Origin: Spirochaetales bacterium
GTDB lineage: Bacteria; Spirochaetota; Spirochaetia; UBA9216
NCBI GenBank assembly: GCA_016342585.1
Contig: JAEINK010000031.1
Coordinates: forward strand, 1-55,916
Length of the DNA: 55,916 bases
Direction of reading: 5' to 3'
Shown: in pieces, positions 48,680 through 55,916 of the stretch
How positions within the stretch are numbered: the stretch's first letter is position 1
How the letters are laid out: the number at the start of each line of letters is the position of its first letter
Program-made: the position numbers and the translations under genes
The notes under the pieces: model-generated
Databases searched by the model: none
Told to the model about the DNA's origin: nothing
The model's input: the letters and a program-made list of their open reading frames with translations, nothing else

Positions 48680-49258
48680 ATGAATAGAGAGTATACAGAA
48701 AGCGACCTGGTTTTTAAGGATGAGACGGCTAACGCGGTCATCTCCCTCTACCTGGAATACCTCCCCGAAGATGAGCGAAAAGGGGTTCGCAGTGAACTGA
48801 ACCGAGTCTTTAAAAGGGCAGAAAAAGAGAAGAGAGCGGCCAGATCCACCGGACTGGATGTCAGGGCCCTTTTTAATAAAGAAGCAGGGGAGTACATCCT
48901 CATCAAGCCGGGGGTGTATTCCCCCCAAAATCTCCTTTTTGTCTTGTTTGATATCCTCGTAGAACATCCAGAGGGGGATGCTGAGGAGTTGAAGGCTGAT
49001 GCCTACAATTTGATTGACCGGTATATCGGGGAGATCGAAGGGAGGGAAGGTGTGAACTTTCTTGGCCAGCGTGAGAACCTTAAACAGCTTGCCGGAGAGA
49101 TGATCGAAACCATGTGTTTACTGGATGAGCAGGAATTTAAGGAAGAGGAGCTGGAGAAGCTGTCCAACCAAATTGATTCTACCTATTATGAGCCGATTGG
49201 TATGATCCTTCAGGGAATTCTGATCGATATAGAGAAGGCTCCCGAAGCCAAATTCTAA
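48680..49258 (+). CDS. Conserved-looking cytoplasmic protein of unknown function
   Basis: A 192-residue soluble, strongly acidic, alpha-helical protein that I do not recognise. Notable segments are ISLYLEYLPEDERKGVRSELNRVF near the start and LIDRYIGEIEGREGVNFLG in the middle. The ATG at 48680 is chosen because AGGA lies 6 nt upstream; an in-frame ATG at 48626 would overlap the upstream gene by 32 bp and has no site. It closes the LamG-TPR-HDOD-MBL run. Confidence 0.6.
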   Translation: MNREYTESDLVFKDETANAVISLYLEYLPEDERKGVRSELNRVFKRAEKEKRAARSTGLDVRALFNKEAGEYILIKPGVYSPQNLLFVLFDILVEHPEGDAEELKADAYNLIDRYIGEIEGREGVNFLGQRENLKQLAGEMIETMCLLDEQEFKEEELEKLSNQIDSTYYEPIGMILQGILIDIEKAPEAKF

Positions 49259-49350
49259 ATCAAATGAGTGAGATGAACCCTGTTCTTTGATCTATTTTGC
49301 TCTGTTTTTAAGAATGTTTTGGTAATGGACGTATTTTTTTTTAATAATAG

Positions 49351-49379
49351 TTGTTTTTTTATTTGGGTGATCGGATACT
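49351..49379 (+). promoter_or_regulatory. Promoter of the acidic duplicated-domain gene
   Basis: TTGTTT at 49351-49356, a 17-bp spacer and GATACT at 49374-49379; a start near 49386 gives a 29-nt leader containing AGGAGG before the ATG at 49415. Confidence 0.45.
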
Positions 49380-49414
49380 GTATGGGAACATATTGTGACT
49401 ATTAGGAGGAAAAT

Positions 49415-50086
49415 ATGTCCAAAAAAACATTAATAATTCTGACGGCTTTACTATTTCTTTTTGCCTTTGCAGCTTTTGCCGCAGAGACCGTTACAATTAT
49501 AAACCGCACCGGATATACAATCTATTACCTGAAAGTGTCTCCTGGCACGGCCGATGATTGGGGTGATGACTGGTTGGGAGATGATGTACTCATGGATGGC
49601 GACTATATCAGCCTGGATCTGACCGATCGAGGTTTCGGCAAGTATTGTGTATTTGATATCAAGGCCATTGATGAAGATGATGATTCATATATCCAGTGGG
49701 ATGTTGATCTTTGTGATCGATCCAAAGTAATCCTCAGTATGGATGATTATGTTCCGCCCGATGATGATGATGATGATAGCGGAAGCGGTTATGAGACTGA
49801 CTGTGGATATGATCAGGATGTAACAATATCCAACGATACCGGCTATAATATCTGGTATGTTTATATCTCTTCCAGTGATTCAGACAGCTGGGGCGATGAC
49901 AGACTTGGTGATGAGGTTATTATGGATGGTGATGTCTTTGATTTCTGTATGCCCGGTTATGGCAGCAACTGTACCTTTGATATAAAAATCGTCGACTCTG
50001 ATGATGACACCTACATCAAAATGGGTGTTGATCTCTGCAGTACCGACTATCTTTCCTTTACGCTTGATGATCTTTCAGTTGAATAG
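49415..50086 (+). CDS. Secreted acidic protein with a duplicated domain
   Basis: A 223-residue exported protein with a signal peptide of about 23 residues. It consists of two copies of one domain (about 25-115 and 130-220) joined by an Asp run (DDDDDD near residue 118). Each copy has the pattern N-R/D-T-G-Y, then S-W-G-D-D-x-L-G-D, M-D-G-D, a Cys, F-D-I-K-x-x-D-x-D-D-D, and V-D-L-C. The acidic loops suggest calcium or other metal binding, and the paired cysteines could form a disulfide in each copy. Function unknown. It is followed after 7 nt by a predicted outer-membrane protein. Confidence 0.7.
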   Translation: MSKKTLIILTALLFLFAFAAFAAETVTIINRTGYTIYYLKVSPGTADDWGDDWLGDDVLMDGDYISLDLTDRGFGKYCVFDIKAIDEDDDSYIQWDVDLCDRSKVILSMDDYVPPDDDDDDSGSGYETDCGYDQDVTISNDTGYNIWYVYISSSDSDSWGDDRLGDEVIMDGDVFDFCMPGYGSNCTFDIKIVDSDDDTYIKMGVDLCSTDYLSFTLDDLSVE

Positions 50087-50093
50087 GGGTTAT

Positions 50094-51119
50094 ATGAAAC
50101 GAAATCTGATTATTACGGTCCTTTGTCTTTTTATGATACTTCCGCTTTTCGCTGAAGTTGAAACTACCACCAAGGTTGGTGCCGATGCCGCCTACTACCC
50201 GGATCAGCATGCGGGGTATGGCGCCGGAAGTTTTGTCCCCTTTGATTATACTCCTGTTGATCCACCTGATGGATTCCCACTCGCTGCCGGAGATGGCGGT
50301 AGAACCCTTGGTTCCGGCTGGGGTGGTGTTGAGGCAACATCCTGGTTTTCCCACTCGATTAAAATGCCGTTCATGGTTATGGATGGTCCTTTAACTTCGG
50401 GAAACAACCTCAACTTTAAATTTAAGGCAAACCTTTCACCAGTTACCGGAGACCTGGGGGCCAGTGTCGTGCTTACTCCTGTTGCGGTTCTTCAGCTCGA
50501 GGCTGGCGGGATGATTGGAACCGGCTGGGCAGCCCTTGGTTTTAACGGTATGGGGCTTATGAACAGTGATGGTATTGCTGATGAAGACAGTTTTGCCGGT
50601 ATTGTAACCAAAGCCTGGTGTGCGGGAACCTTCCAGTTCGATCTTGCTGCTGTTATGCCCGGAGAGTGGAACCATGTGGTAATGATAGCCAATGCAAAAC
50701 TTGAGTATCAGAATTACTCTGCTGCCTCAGATACCCAGTCCTGGGTCTGGCAGTCCGATGCGGGCGAAAACTATAATGGTATGACCTTTGCGGGAACCTA
50801 TCTCCTCGGTTATCAGATGCCCTTAAGGCTGAATACCGTTGGAATCCTGGTCGATACAAAGGAAAATTTGGGAGATGTGCGGGAGCTTTCCACCATGGCA
50901 GCCGATGGCTGGGGTTCCGATTTCAGGACCGTAAAGATTGCTCCTCTTTTTGTTGTGGATCTGACCGACAATTCCAGCCTGACAATTCTCCTGCAGTTTT
51001 CGAATCTGCGTGTTTATACCGATGATACAATCTTCAACAATTACTTTCAAAACAGGGAGTATGAAGATACAGCCTGGAAGTTCCACAGGATTGCCTTCTC
51101 CTATGGTATTGAATTGTAA
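50094..51119 (+). CDS. Predicted outer-membrane protein
   Basis: About 341 residues with a signal peptide (MKRNLIITVLCLFMILPLFA). The mature part alternates hydrophobic and polar residues in strands rich in Gly, Asn, Trp and Tyr, as in a beta barrel (NLNFKFKANLSPVTGDLGASVV, FDLAAVMPGEWNHVVMIANAKLEY, ITLLLQF-like SLTILLQFSNLRVY). It ends with FSYGIEL, lacking the usual terminal Phe. No family was recognised. The ATG at 50094 is chosen because the signal peptide starts there and AGGGG lies 5 nt upstream. It shares the transcript of the acidic gene and is followed by a terminator. Confidence 0.65.
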   Translation: MKRNLIITVLCLFMILPLFAEVETTTKVGADAAYYPDQHAGYGAGSFVPFDYTPVDPPDGFPLAAGDGGRTLGSGWGGVEATSWFSHSIKMPFMVMDGPLTSGNNLNFKFKANLSPVTGDLGASVVLTPVAVLQLEAGGMIGTGWAALGFNGMGLMNSDGIADEDSFAGIVTKAWCAGTFQFDLAAVMPGEWNHVVMIANAKLEYQNYSAASDTQSWVWQSDAGENYNGMTFAGTYLLGYQMPLRLNTVGILVDTKENLGDVRELSTMAADGWGSDFRTVKIAPLFVVDLTDNSSLTILLQFSNLRVYTDDTIFNNYFQNREYEDTAWKFHRIAFSYGIEL

Positions 51120-51128
51120 GTAATGCAG

Positions 51129-51156
51129 GGCAGTCATTCGGTGACTGCCTTTTTTT
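51129..51156 (+). terminator. Intrinsic terminator after the outer-membrane protein gene
   Basis: GGCAGTCA at 51129-51136 and TGACTGCC at 51142-51149 form a perfect 8-bp stem with a 5-nt loop, followed by seven T residues. Confidence 0.85.
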
Positions 51157-51290
51157 CGTCCTGGTCATTAAGAATTGACTTGCTGGATTTACCCGCTACA
51201 GTCCTATTGAACCTAATCCTCATGAAAATCTAAAATCAGGTTAATTCTGTTCTCATATTTGAAGCTCATAGTAGCTGTGAAGGAGCGAAT

Positions 51291-52295
51291 ATGAGAATAG
51301 CTATTTCAATTAATGGAGAAGGCCGGGGACATATTACCAGGATGACTGCCCTTTCTCTTGCATTAAAAGAGAATCACGAACTTTTTTTCTGGGCGTCCGA
51401 AAGGGACCATCAAGTTCTGAAAGATACATTTGGACAGCCGGTACACTCTCTTCCACCATTGAACGTGGCTATGGATGGAAACAGAGTGAATATCTGGCGT
51501 ACCGCTACCGATAATTTTGATACTGTACTGAACAACCCTCAACTTCAGAAGGAGTTTATAAATAGGTTTGAAGAGCTCAGAATAGAACTTCTTATAAGTG
51601 ATTTTGAACCTTTCCTGGTTCAGGCCGCTAATAAATGCGAAATCCCTGTTCTTCAGCTAAACCACCCTGGGATTGTTCGCCGTAGCCCCTCATTGAAACC
51701 GGATGCAGTCGTTGCAAAACTTGTAGCCAGAATGATGATGGGAAAATATGATCAGGAGATGATCTCCTCTTTTTATAATGGTGATATTGGTCCTCTTATC
51801 AGGCCTGAAATCAGACGGCTTGAACCGACAACCGAGGATTTTCTTGTTGTATATCTGCGTGATGGGATGAAAAAGGTGATGCTCCCCCTGCTTGACCGGA
51901 TTAAAAATCTTAAATACCGGGTTTTCCCAAGCAAAGAGTGGGGGTTTGCCGAATCTCTAGCATCCTGCCGTGGTGTAATTACCAATAGTGGACACCAACT
52001 CTTGTCCGAATCACTCTCCTTAAGAAAACCCGTCATGGCTTTTCCTCTGGAAGGTCAGTATGAGCAACGATTTAATGCAAAAATGCTTTCGCGGGCCGGT
52101 TGGGGGCAGGTCGGCAGACTGATTACTGCCGAAAATGATCTTGGTGAATACCTCAGGAATCTTGATGCCTACCCCTTAAATAGGGCTAGTAAGGGAGACA
52201 TCTTCTGTTTTGATGATGATACGGATAATACTGTCAGGAAGATAGAATTATTCCTTGCTGCCTCTAGAGGTATTAGGATCCCTGCTGCTTCATAA
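51291..52295 (+). CDS. MJ1255-type glycosyltransferase
   Basis: A 334-residue protein with a GT-B fold. It begins with MRIAISINGEGRGHITRMTALSLAL, the glycine-rich acceptor-side loop of the MJ1255/MurG-like group. The conserved nucleotide-sugar segment is VITNSGHQLLSESLSLRKPVMAFPLEGQYEQRFNA. The substrate cannot be predicted. It has AAGGAG before the ATG. A weak promoter (TTGACT at 51175-51180, TACAGT at 51197-51202) lies upstream. It is convergent with the ferredoxin-thioredoxin reductase gene. Confidence 0.82.
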   Translation: MRIAISINGEGRGHITRMTALSLALKENHELFFWASERDHQVLKDTFGQPVHSLPPLNVAMDGNRVNIWRTATDNFDTVLNNPQLQKEFINRFEELRIELLISDFEPFLVQAANKCEIPVLQLNHPGIVRRSPSLKPDAVVAKLVARMMMGKYDQEMISSFYNGDIGPLIRPEIRRLEPTTEDFLVVYLRDGMKKVMLPLLDRIKNLKYRVFPSKEWGFAESLASCRGVITNSGHQLLSESLSLRKPVMAFPLEGQYEQRFNAKMLSRAGWGQVGRLITAENDLGEYLRNLDAYPLNRASKGDIFCFDDDTDNTVRKIELFLAASRGIRIPAAS

Positions 52296-52323
52296 TATTT
52301 ATACCTGTTCGGGTATAATCCAA

Positions 52324-52662
52324 TCAGTCCGGGAACCGCTCTTCATCCCTTCTTTCGGGGATCGAGCCGGTGGCTCCCCCCTTTTCAAAAACCTCTTCAT
52401 CAAGGTAGAGTCCACAGAAACATTGACCGAACTCTTCGATATCGGCGGGGGCATAGTCACAGGGACAGAGGATATCCTTGTCCTTTTTCCGTTCGCCCCA
52501 ACTGTCCCGGCAGGGACACTGAAGGTAGCCATACCGCTCTGTATTGATCATAAATCCTTCGGCCATATAGCCCAGATGCTCAGTGTCCGGAGTAAGATGC
52601 CAGCCTTTTTTTTCAGCTGTTTTGCTCATGAAAATGCGGACCTGTTCTTCTGTCATTTTCAT
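52324..52662 (-). CDS. Ferredoxin-thioredoxin reductase catalytic-chain homologue
   Basis: A 112-residue protein with the three Cys-x-Cys motifs of the FTR catalytic subunit: CPC at 49-51, CPC at 66-68 and CFC at 81-83. They hold the [4Fe-4S] cluster and redox-active disulfide used to pass electrons from ferredoxin to thiols. The spacings (14 and 12 residues) differ from the plant enzyme's, which fits the diverse bacterial members. The 1-nt gap to the glutaredoxin gene suggests that glutaredoxin is the electron acceptor here. Confidence 0.87.
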   Translation of the reverse strand: MKMTEEQVRIFMSKTAEKKGWHLTPDTEHLGYMAEGFMINTERYGYLQCPCRDSWGERKKDKDILCPCDYAPADIEEFGQCFCGLYLDEEVFEKGGATGSIPERRDEERFPD

Positions 52663-52663
52663 A

Positions 52664-52969
52664 TCAGTTTTCGATTCCGAGTTTTTCTTTCCAGGTAAAT
52701 CTAATGAATCCTGTCAGTACATCCTCATCATCTATGATGAGGGCAGGGAAGGTGATCCTGTCCTTAAATTTTTCCTTGAAATCCGCCCGGACTCTCTTCT
52801 TTACCTCCGGATCAAGGCTGTCCATATCCACGACAGAGTGCTTAATATTTTTCTCTTCGAGGTAGGCTTTGCCCCTCTTGCAGAAGCTGCAGGTGGAGAG
52901 GGCTATCAGTTTCAGCTCTTTACCAATATCGTTTCCATCAACCTGTTTAAAATCAAGATACTCAAACAT
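52664..52969 (-). CDS. Glutaredoxin-family protein
   Basis: A 101-residue thioredoxin-fold protein with the redox motif CSFC (Cys27 and Cys30) after ALST and the cis-proline loop TFPALIID near residue 73. The rest follows the glutaredoxin pattern (RGKAYLEEKNIKHSVVDMD). It is cotranscribed with and located upstream of the FTR-type gene, suggesting a ferredoxin-driven glutaredoxin pathway. Classical glutaredoxins use glutathione; no glutathione genes are in view. Confidence 0.88.
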   Translation of the reverse strand: MFEYLDFKQVDGNDIGKELKLIALSTCSFCKRGKAYLEEKNIKHSVVDMDSLDPEVKKRVRADFKEKFKDRITFPALIIDDEDVLTGFIRFTWKEKLGIEN

Positions 52970-53371
52970 GTGTAAATCCTTTGGTTTGGCTCATCAGGTT
53001 TCGAACGATTATTATTAATCTGCTGATAAGCAATTATAATGTTTCTCCTAATATAACAAATATTTGATTTACAATGAAGTAATTTCTTTCATTTCTTCCG
53101 GGCGGAAAGCTCATCGGTTCTTGTTGAAAAATAAGGGGGGATGTATTATCTTTGGGTATGAGAAAATTATTACTGCTACTGACGCTGATTCTATGTTCCT
53201 GTTTTTACTAATAAAGTCTGAAAATTCTTCACTGGTTAATGCGTTTTCTTTGGATTTCGTAAAGACATTATTTGATACTACATTCAAGTCTGAAGCCAAT
53301 TCAGCCCCATGTGTATCGGGTTTGAAACTCCTTGTGCCGGCTGATAAATTTTCATACCTAATATAAACAAC
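52970..53371. other. Intergenic region without a supported gene
   Basis: About 400 bp, AT-rich and without codon bias or recognisable protein motifs. The part near 52970-53060 should hold the promoter of the minus-strand glutaredoxin gene. An open plus-strand frame at 53064-53366 has no homologous motif and no ribosome binding site. Confidence 0.5.
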
Positions 53372-53755
53372 ATGAATATCATTATTGACTGCCCAATCAA
53401 TATAAGTAAGACACCCGAAGGAATAGTAAGAGATATAAAAAGAAAAACAAGAAGAGTCTTTAACGCAGAGGAGAAAATCAGAATCATTCTTGAAGGTCTT
53501 CGTGGAGAAGATACAATTGATGAAATATGTAGATGAGAAAGTATTCATCCAACCCAGTATTATAAATGGAGCAAGGAATTTCTTGAGGCTGGAAAGAAAC
53601 GCCTGAATGGCGATGTTGTTAGTGAGGCGACTTCTCCAGAAGTAAAATGTTCTGTCGTATCCACAGTTATATATCATCCACGAAAAAACAATATTGTTGC
53701 TATGGAGGCCCTTACAAGAGCCTTTACAGGTAATCCTTTTATCGTAGGTAGCTGA
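53372..53755 (+). pseudogene. IS3-family transposase orfA remnant
   Basis: Translated from the ATG at 53372, the frame contains a recognisable IS3-type OrfA helix-turn-helix: RRVFNAEEKIRIILEGLRGED, then EICR, and after an in-frame TGA at 53534-53536, ESIHPTQYYKWSKEFLEAGKKRL. Resemblance ends near 53645 (EATSPEVK); the 110 bp after it fit no transposase. The stop, the missing OrfB and the absence of visible terminal repeats mark it as a dead fragment. It lies directly before the broken CoA-disulfide-reductase-like gene and probably inserted there. Confidence 0.75.
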
Positions 53756-53762
53756 GTAAAAT

Positions 53763-54782
53763 ATGGTGCTTATGTCCGTCGGAGTCAGACCGACTCTGAA
53801 GCTTGCACAGGAAACAGGTCTTGCCATGGGTCCTTCGGGGGGTCTTCAGGTCAACGAATTTCTCCAGACCTCCGATAAGAATATCTTTGCCGGTGGTGAT
53901 ATGGCGGAGATTAACCACCGGGTTCTGAATAAAACAGTCCGTATTCCTCTTGCGGGGCCGGCCAACCGGCAGGGACGGCTGGCGGCGAACAATATCCTTT
54001 CCAAAACCATGAAGCCCTACCGGGGCTCCCAGGGAACGACGATTGTCCGGTTTTTTGATGCCGTGGTCGGCAGTACCAGGGTGAATTTCATCCAGGCCCA
54101 GGAGGCAGGACTCAACCCCGAGACCATCGTTATACGGAAAGAGAATCATTTGGGGTACTATCCCGGCGGCAAGATGCTCACCCTCCTTCTGATCTATCAG
54201 AAAGAGACCGGGAGGCTCCTTGGAGCTCAGGTGGCCGGTGAAGCCGGGGCTGATCGAAGACTCGATGTCCTGTCTACAGCGGTATATGCGGGCCTGACCG
54301 TAGTGGACCTGGCGGAACTGGATCTGGCCTATGCTCCTCCTTTCGGCTCGGCAAACGATCCGGTCAATATTGCCGGGTTTACCGCCGAGAACAGGATTAG
54401 CGGCTAAAGCCCTCTCCTGACTGCCGGTGAGCTGGAGTCAAAGCTGAAGGATAATCGGGTTGTCTTTGTTGATATCCGCGATGTGTTCATCTACCGGAAG
54501 GCTCATGTGGAAGGCTCGGTAAACCTTGCGGCGGAAGATACGCCCCTTATTGTTGATGTCCGTACTGCCGAAGAGTTTGTGATGGGTGCCTATCCCGGTG
54601 CCGTCAATATTCCACTGGATGACCTGGAATTTCGCATTGAAGAGCTGGGAGATAAAGATCGGGATGTGACACTCTACTGTGCATCGGGAGCACGAAGTTC
54701 CTACGGCCAGAGGATATTGGAAAGCAGCGGGTTCAGGAATATTACCAATGGCAGCGGAGTGAGAGTTTTCCGCTGCCTTTTT
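53763..54782 (+). pseudogene. Truncated CoA-disulfide reductase/rhodanese fusion gene
   Basis: The sequence encodes only the C-terminal half of a pyridine-nucleotide-disulfide oxidoreductase: LMSVGVRPTLKLA, the FAD-binding NIFAGGDMAEINHRVL and the dimerisation domain up to LDLAYAPPFGSANDPVN. A TAA at 54405-54407 interrupts the frame. Beyond it the same frame resumes with a rhodanese start (VVFVDIRDVF, AHVEGSVNL) and then a second rhodanese-like segment with LIVDVRTAEEF and the catalytic loop LYCASGARS. The FAD- and NADH-binding N-terminal half is absent, replaced by the transposase remnant. The frame runs into the downstream terminator without a normal stop. Intact members reduce CoA disulfide or sulfur species; this copy should be inactive. 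Confidence 0.8.
54750..54782 (+). terminator. Intrinsic terminator of the broken oxidoreductase gene
   Basis: GGCAGCGG at 54750-54757 and CCGCTGCC at 54770-54777 form a perfect 8-bp stem with a 12-nt loop, followed by five T residues. It lies inside the still open rhodanese frame. Confidence 0.8.
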
Positions 54783-54822
54783 AATATCCGTCGATCAGCC
54801 CCTCGGCAGACCGGTTTTCAAA

Positions 54823-55656
54823 TTAATGAGAGAGTTTCGCTCTTGAATTTTTTATGAAATCCTTCGGTGTCGTACCCATCTCTTTCTTGAAATTCGAGTA
54901 GAAGGCCGTAATGGATTTAAACCCGCACTCAAGGGCAATCCCCTGGATGGTGAAGTTTGGATACCTGTCTTCCTGAACCGCAGTGATGAATTCATTAAGC
55001 CTGAATGCATTGATATAGCTGTAGAAATTATCTTCCGACTCGCTGTTTATTGTTTCGGATAGCCGATGTGTCGTCTCTCCCATCTGATCGGCGAGGGTTT
55101 TTAATGTCAGATCCGGATCGGTATGCAAACTGTTCTGCACTATGTATGCATTGAGCTTTTCGTATATTTGGCGGGTCTCCCGGGGGCTCAGATTGGAAGA
55201 TTTGTACTTTTTCTCTTTATCCTTTGATTCAGATTTTCTGATAATTAAATCCTCATCACCGCTTTCAAGGGCGGGCTGGTTGTGGGAGAACAGCGTATAT
55301 AGAAAAATAAAGAGCAGAGCGGGGACAATTCTAATCAGGACAGCCGTTGTCATGCGCAGAGGGTGAACAGAGGGCGGCAGGAGCAGAATCGTGAAATTAA
55401 AAAGAAAGAGTGCCAGGTAGACCGCAACTGTATAGGAGAGCCACGAAAGTGTATTACGATAGTTTTTATTGGAATAAAAATTCGATGCAGCAGCCTTATG
55501 TTTTCTTATCAACCTGAGTACAGTAATGCAGTAAAGAATCCTGGACAACAGGGATAGAAGATCCAAGATTGTATCCAATGCCGATTCCACAGGAAAATCG
55601 GTGGTTATATAGTCGGGATAAAGTTTGGAAGGGTTGAGGGCCTTGTAGATCAGCAT
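54823..55656 (-). CDS. AraC-family regulator with membrane N-terminus, start unclear
   Basis: The C-terminal 100 residues are an AraC-type DNA-binding domain: LKTLADQMGETTHRLSETIN is the first helix-turn-helix and IQGIALECGFKSITAFYSNFKKEMGTTPKDF is the second, the family signature. Several membrane helices precede it (about 30-130), joined by a charged linker. The first ATG (55656) lies inside the membrane region, and the frame stays open upstream to a TGA at 55885-55887. That upstream part encodes more plausible membrane-sensor sequence (YFLIGPALLFYTQTILNQ), typical of 7TM-AraC proteins. No ATG, GTG or TTG start occurs in that extension, so the true N-terminus is lost, frameshifted or beyond the window. 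Confidence 0.75.
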   Translation of the reverse strand: MLIYKALNPSKLYPDYITTDFPVESALDTILDLLSLLSRILYCITVLRLIRKHKAAASNFYSNKNYRNTLSWLSYTVAVYLALFLFNFTILLLPPSVHPLRMTTAVLIRIVPALLFIFLYTLFSHNQPALESGDEDLIIRKSESKDKEKKYKSSNLSPRETRQIYEKLNAYIVQNSLHTDPDLTLKTLADQMGETTHRLSETINSESEDNFYSYINAFRLNEFITAVQEDRYPNFTIQGIALECGFKSITAFYSNFKKEMGTTPKDFIKNSRAKLSH

Positions 55657-55916
55657 TAATAGAAAAGGGATGTAGTGCAGCCATTTTACCTGACTCTTGG
55701 ATTTCTGATTCAGGATGGTCTGAGTGTAAAAAAGCAGGGCCGGCCCTATAAGAAAATAACTGCTGCGGCTGATAATGAAAATAATAGCCTCTATACTGTC
55801 AGGAAGTATCTGCGGTTTGAACAGATTATCAAAAATTGTTATCGAAAGGATTCCGACATCGAAGAACTCTTTGCCTCCGACAGCTCAGAACTGCTGTTTT
55901 TACCCAGGACACGACT

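Noticed and set aside
53064..53366. A 100-codon open frame in the intergenic region
   Set aside because: It has no ribosome binding site, no recognisable motif and an amino-acid composition like random AT-rich sequence.
53111..53827. A long minus-strand frame over the transposase remnant
   Set aside because: It is antisense to clear transposase and oxidoreductase sequence and has a composition typical of shadow frames.

Overview
The window is a compact, gene-dense stretch of a moderate-GC Gram-negative genome. The most likely source is a free-living spirochaete (Spirochaetota). This is inferred from the combination of a FapA/DUF342 protein with a MinD-type ATPase, a secreted DUF2259-type protein, lipoproteins and small predicted outer-membrane barrels, a Rex repressor, and many secreted or TPR proteins that I cannot assign to a known family. 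No rRNA or tRNA gene, CRISPR array or intact mobile element was seen.

Layout. 0-5 kb: a secreted Tudor-plus-repeat protein and a PTS EIIA-like protein, then a minus-strand run of ctp protease, rsmE and a WecG/TagA glycosyltransferase. 5-12.6 kb: a membrane protein, MinD-like ATPase, giant FapA protein and lgt, then a primary-type sigma factor whose ribosome binding site lies in a perfect hairpin. This is followed by an unassigned small-RNA locus and a CTP-dependent lipid kinase-like gene. 12.6-21 kb: envelope proteins, a dicarboxylate/cation symporter, and a minus-strand run with a large two-helix membrane protein, pth, a bifunctional nuclease-type protein and a Rossmann-like protein. 21-25.2 kb: an iron-type ABC importer behind two tandem 18-bp palindromes. 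25.3-37.7 kb: a PhoB/PhoR-like two-component pair, phosphohexomutase, a PAS/HisKA_2 kinase, a heterodimeric ABC exporter, a phosphodiester glycosidase lipoprotein, an iPGM-like metalloenzyme and a YigZ protein. 37.7-41.7 kb: folA, thyA and a large protein with a degenerate GGDEF-like end on the minus strand. 41.8-51.1 kb: yhbY, rex, then a long plus-strand run of LamG/FN3, TPR, HDOD, metallo-beta-lactamase and unknown genes, followed by a duplicated acidic secreted protein and a predicted outer-membrane protein. 51.3-53 kb: an MJ1255-type glycosyltransferase, then a ferredoxin-thioredoxin reductase plus glutaredoxin pair. 53-55.9 kb: a decayed region with an IS3-type transposase fragment, the 3' part of a CoA-disulfide-reductase/rhodanese gene with stops, and a membrane-anchored AraC-type regulator without a convincing start.

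Themes. Several genes lack a Shine-Dalgarno sequence and have a -10 box 6 or 7 nt before the ATG (positions 4898, 15392, 29286, 42131), so leaderless transcription looks common here. The most interesting regulatory stretch is 10.4-12 kb: a ribosome-binding-site hairpin on the sigma factor, a terminated non-coding transcript, and a sigma-54-like promoter in front of the next gene. All functional calls come from reading motifs by eye; no database search was run.
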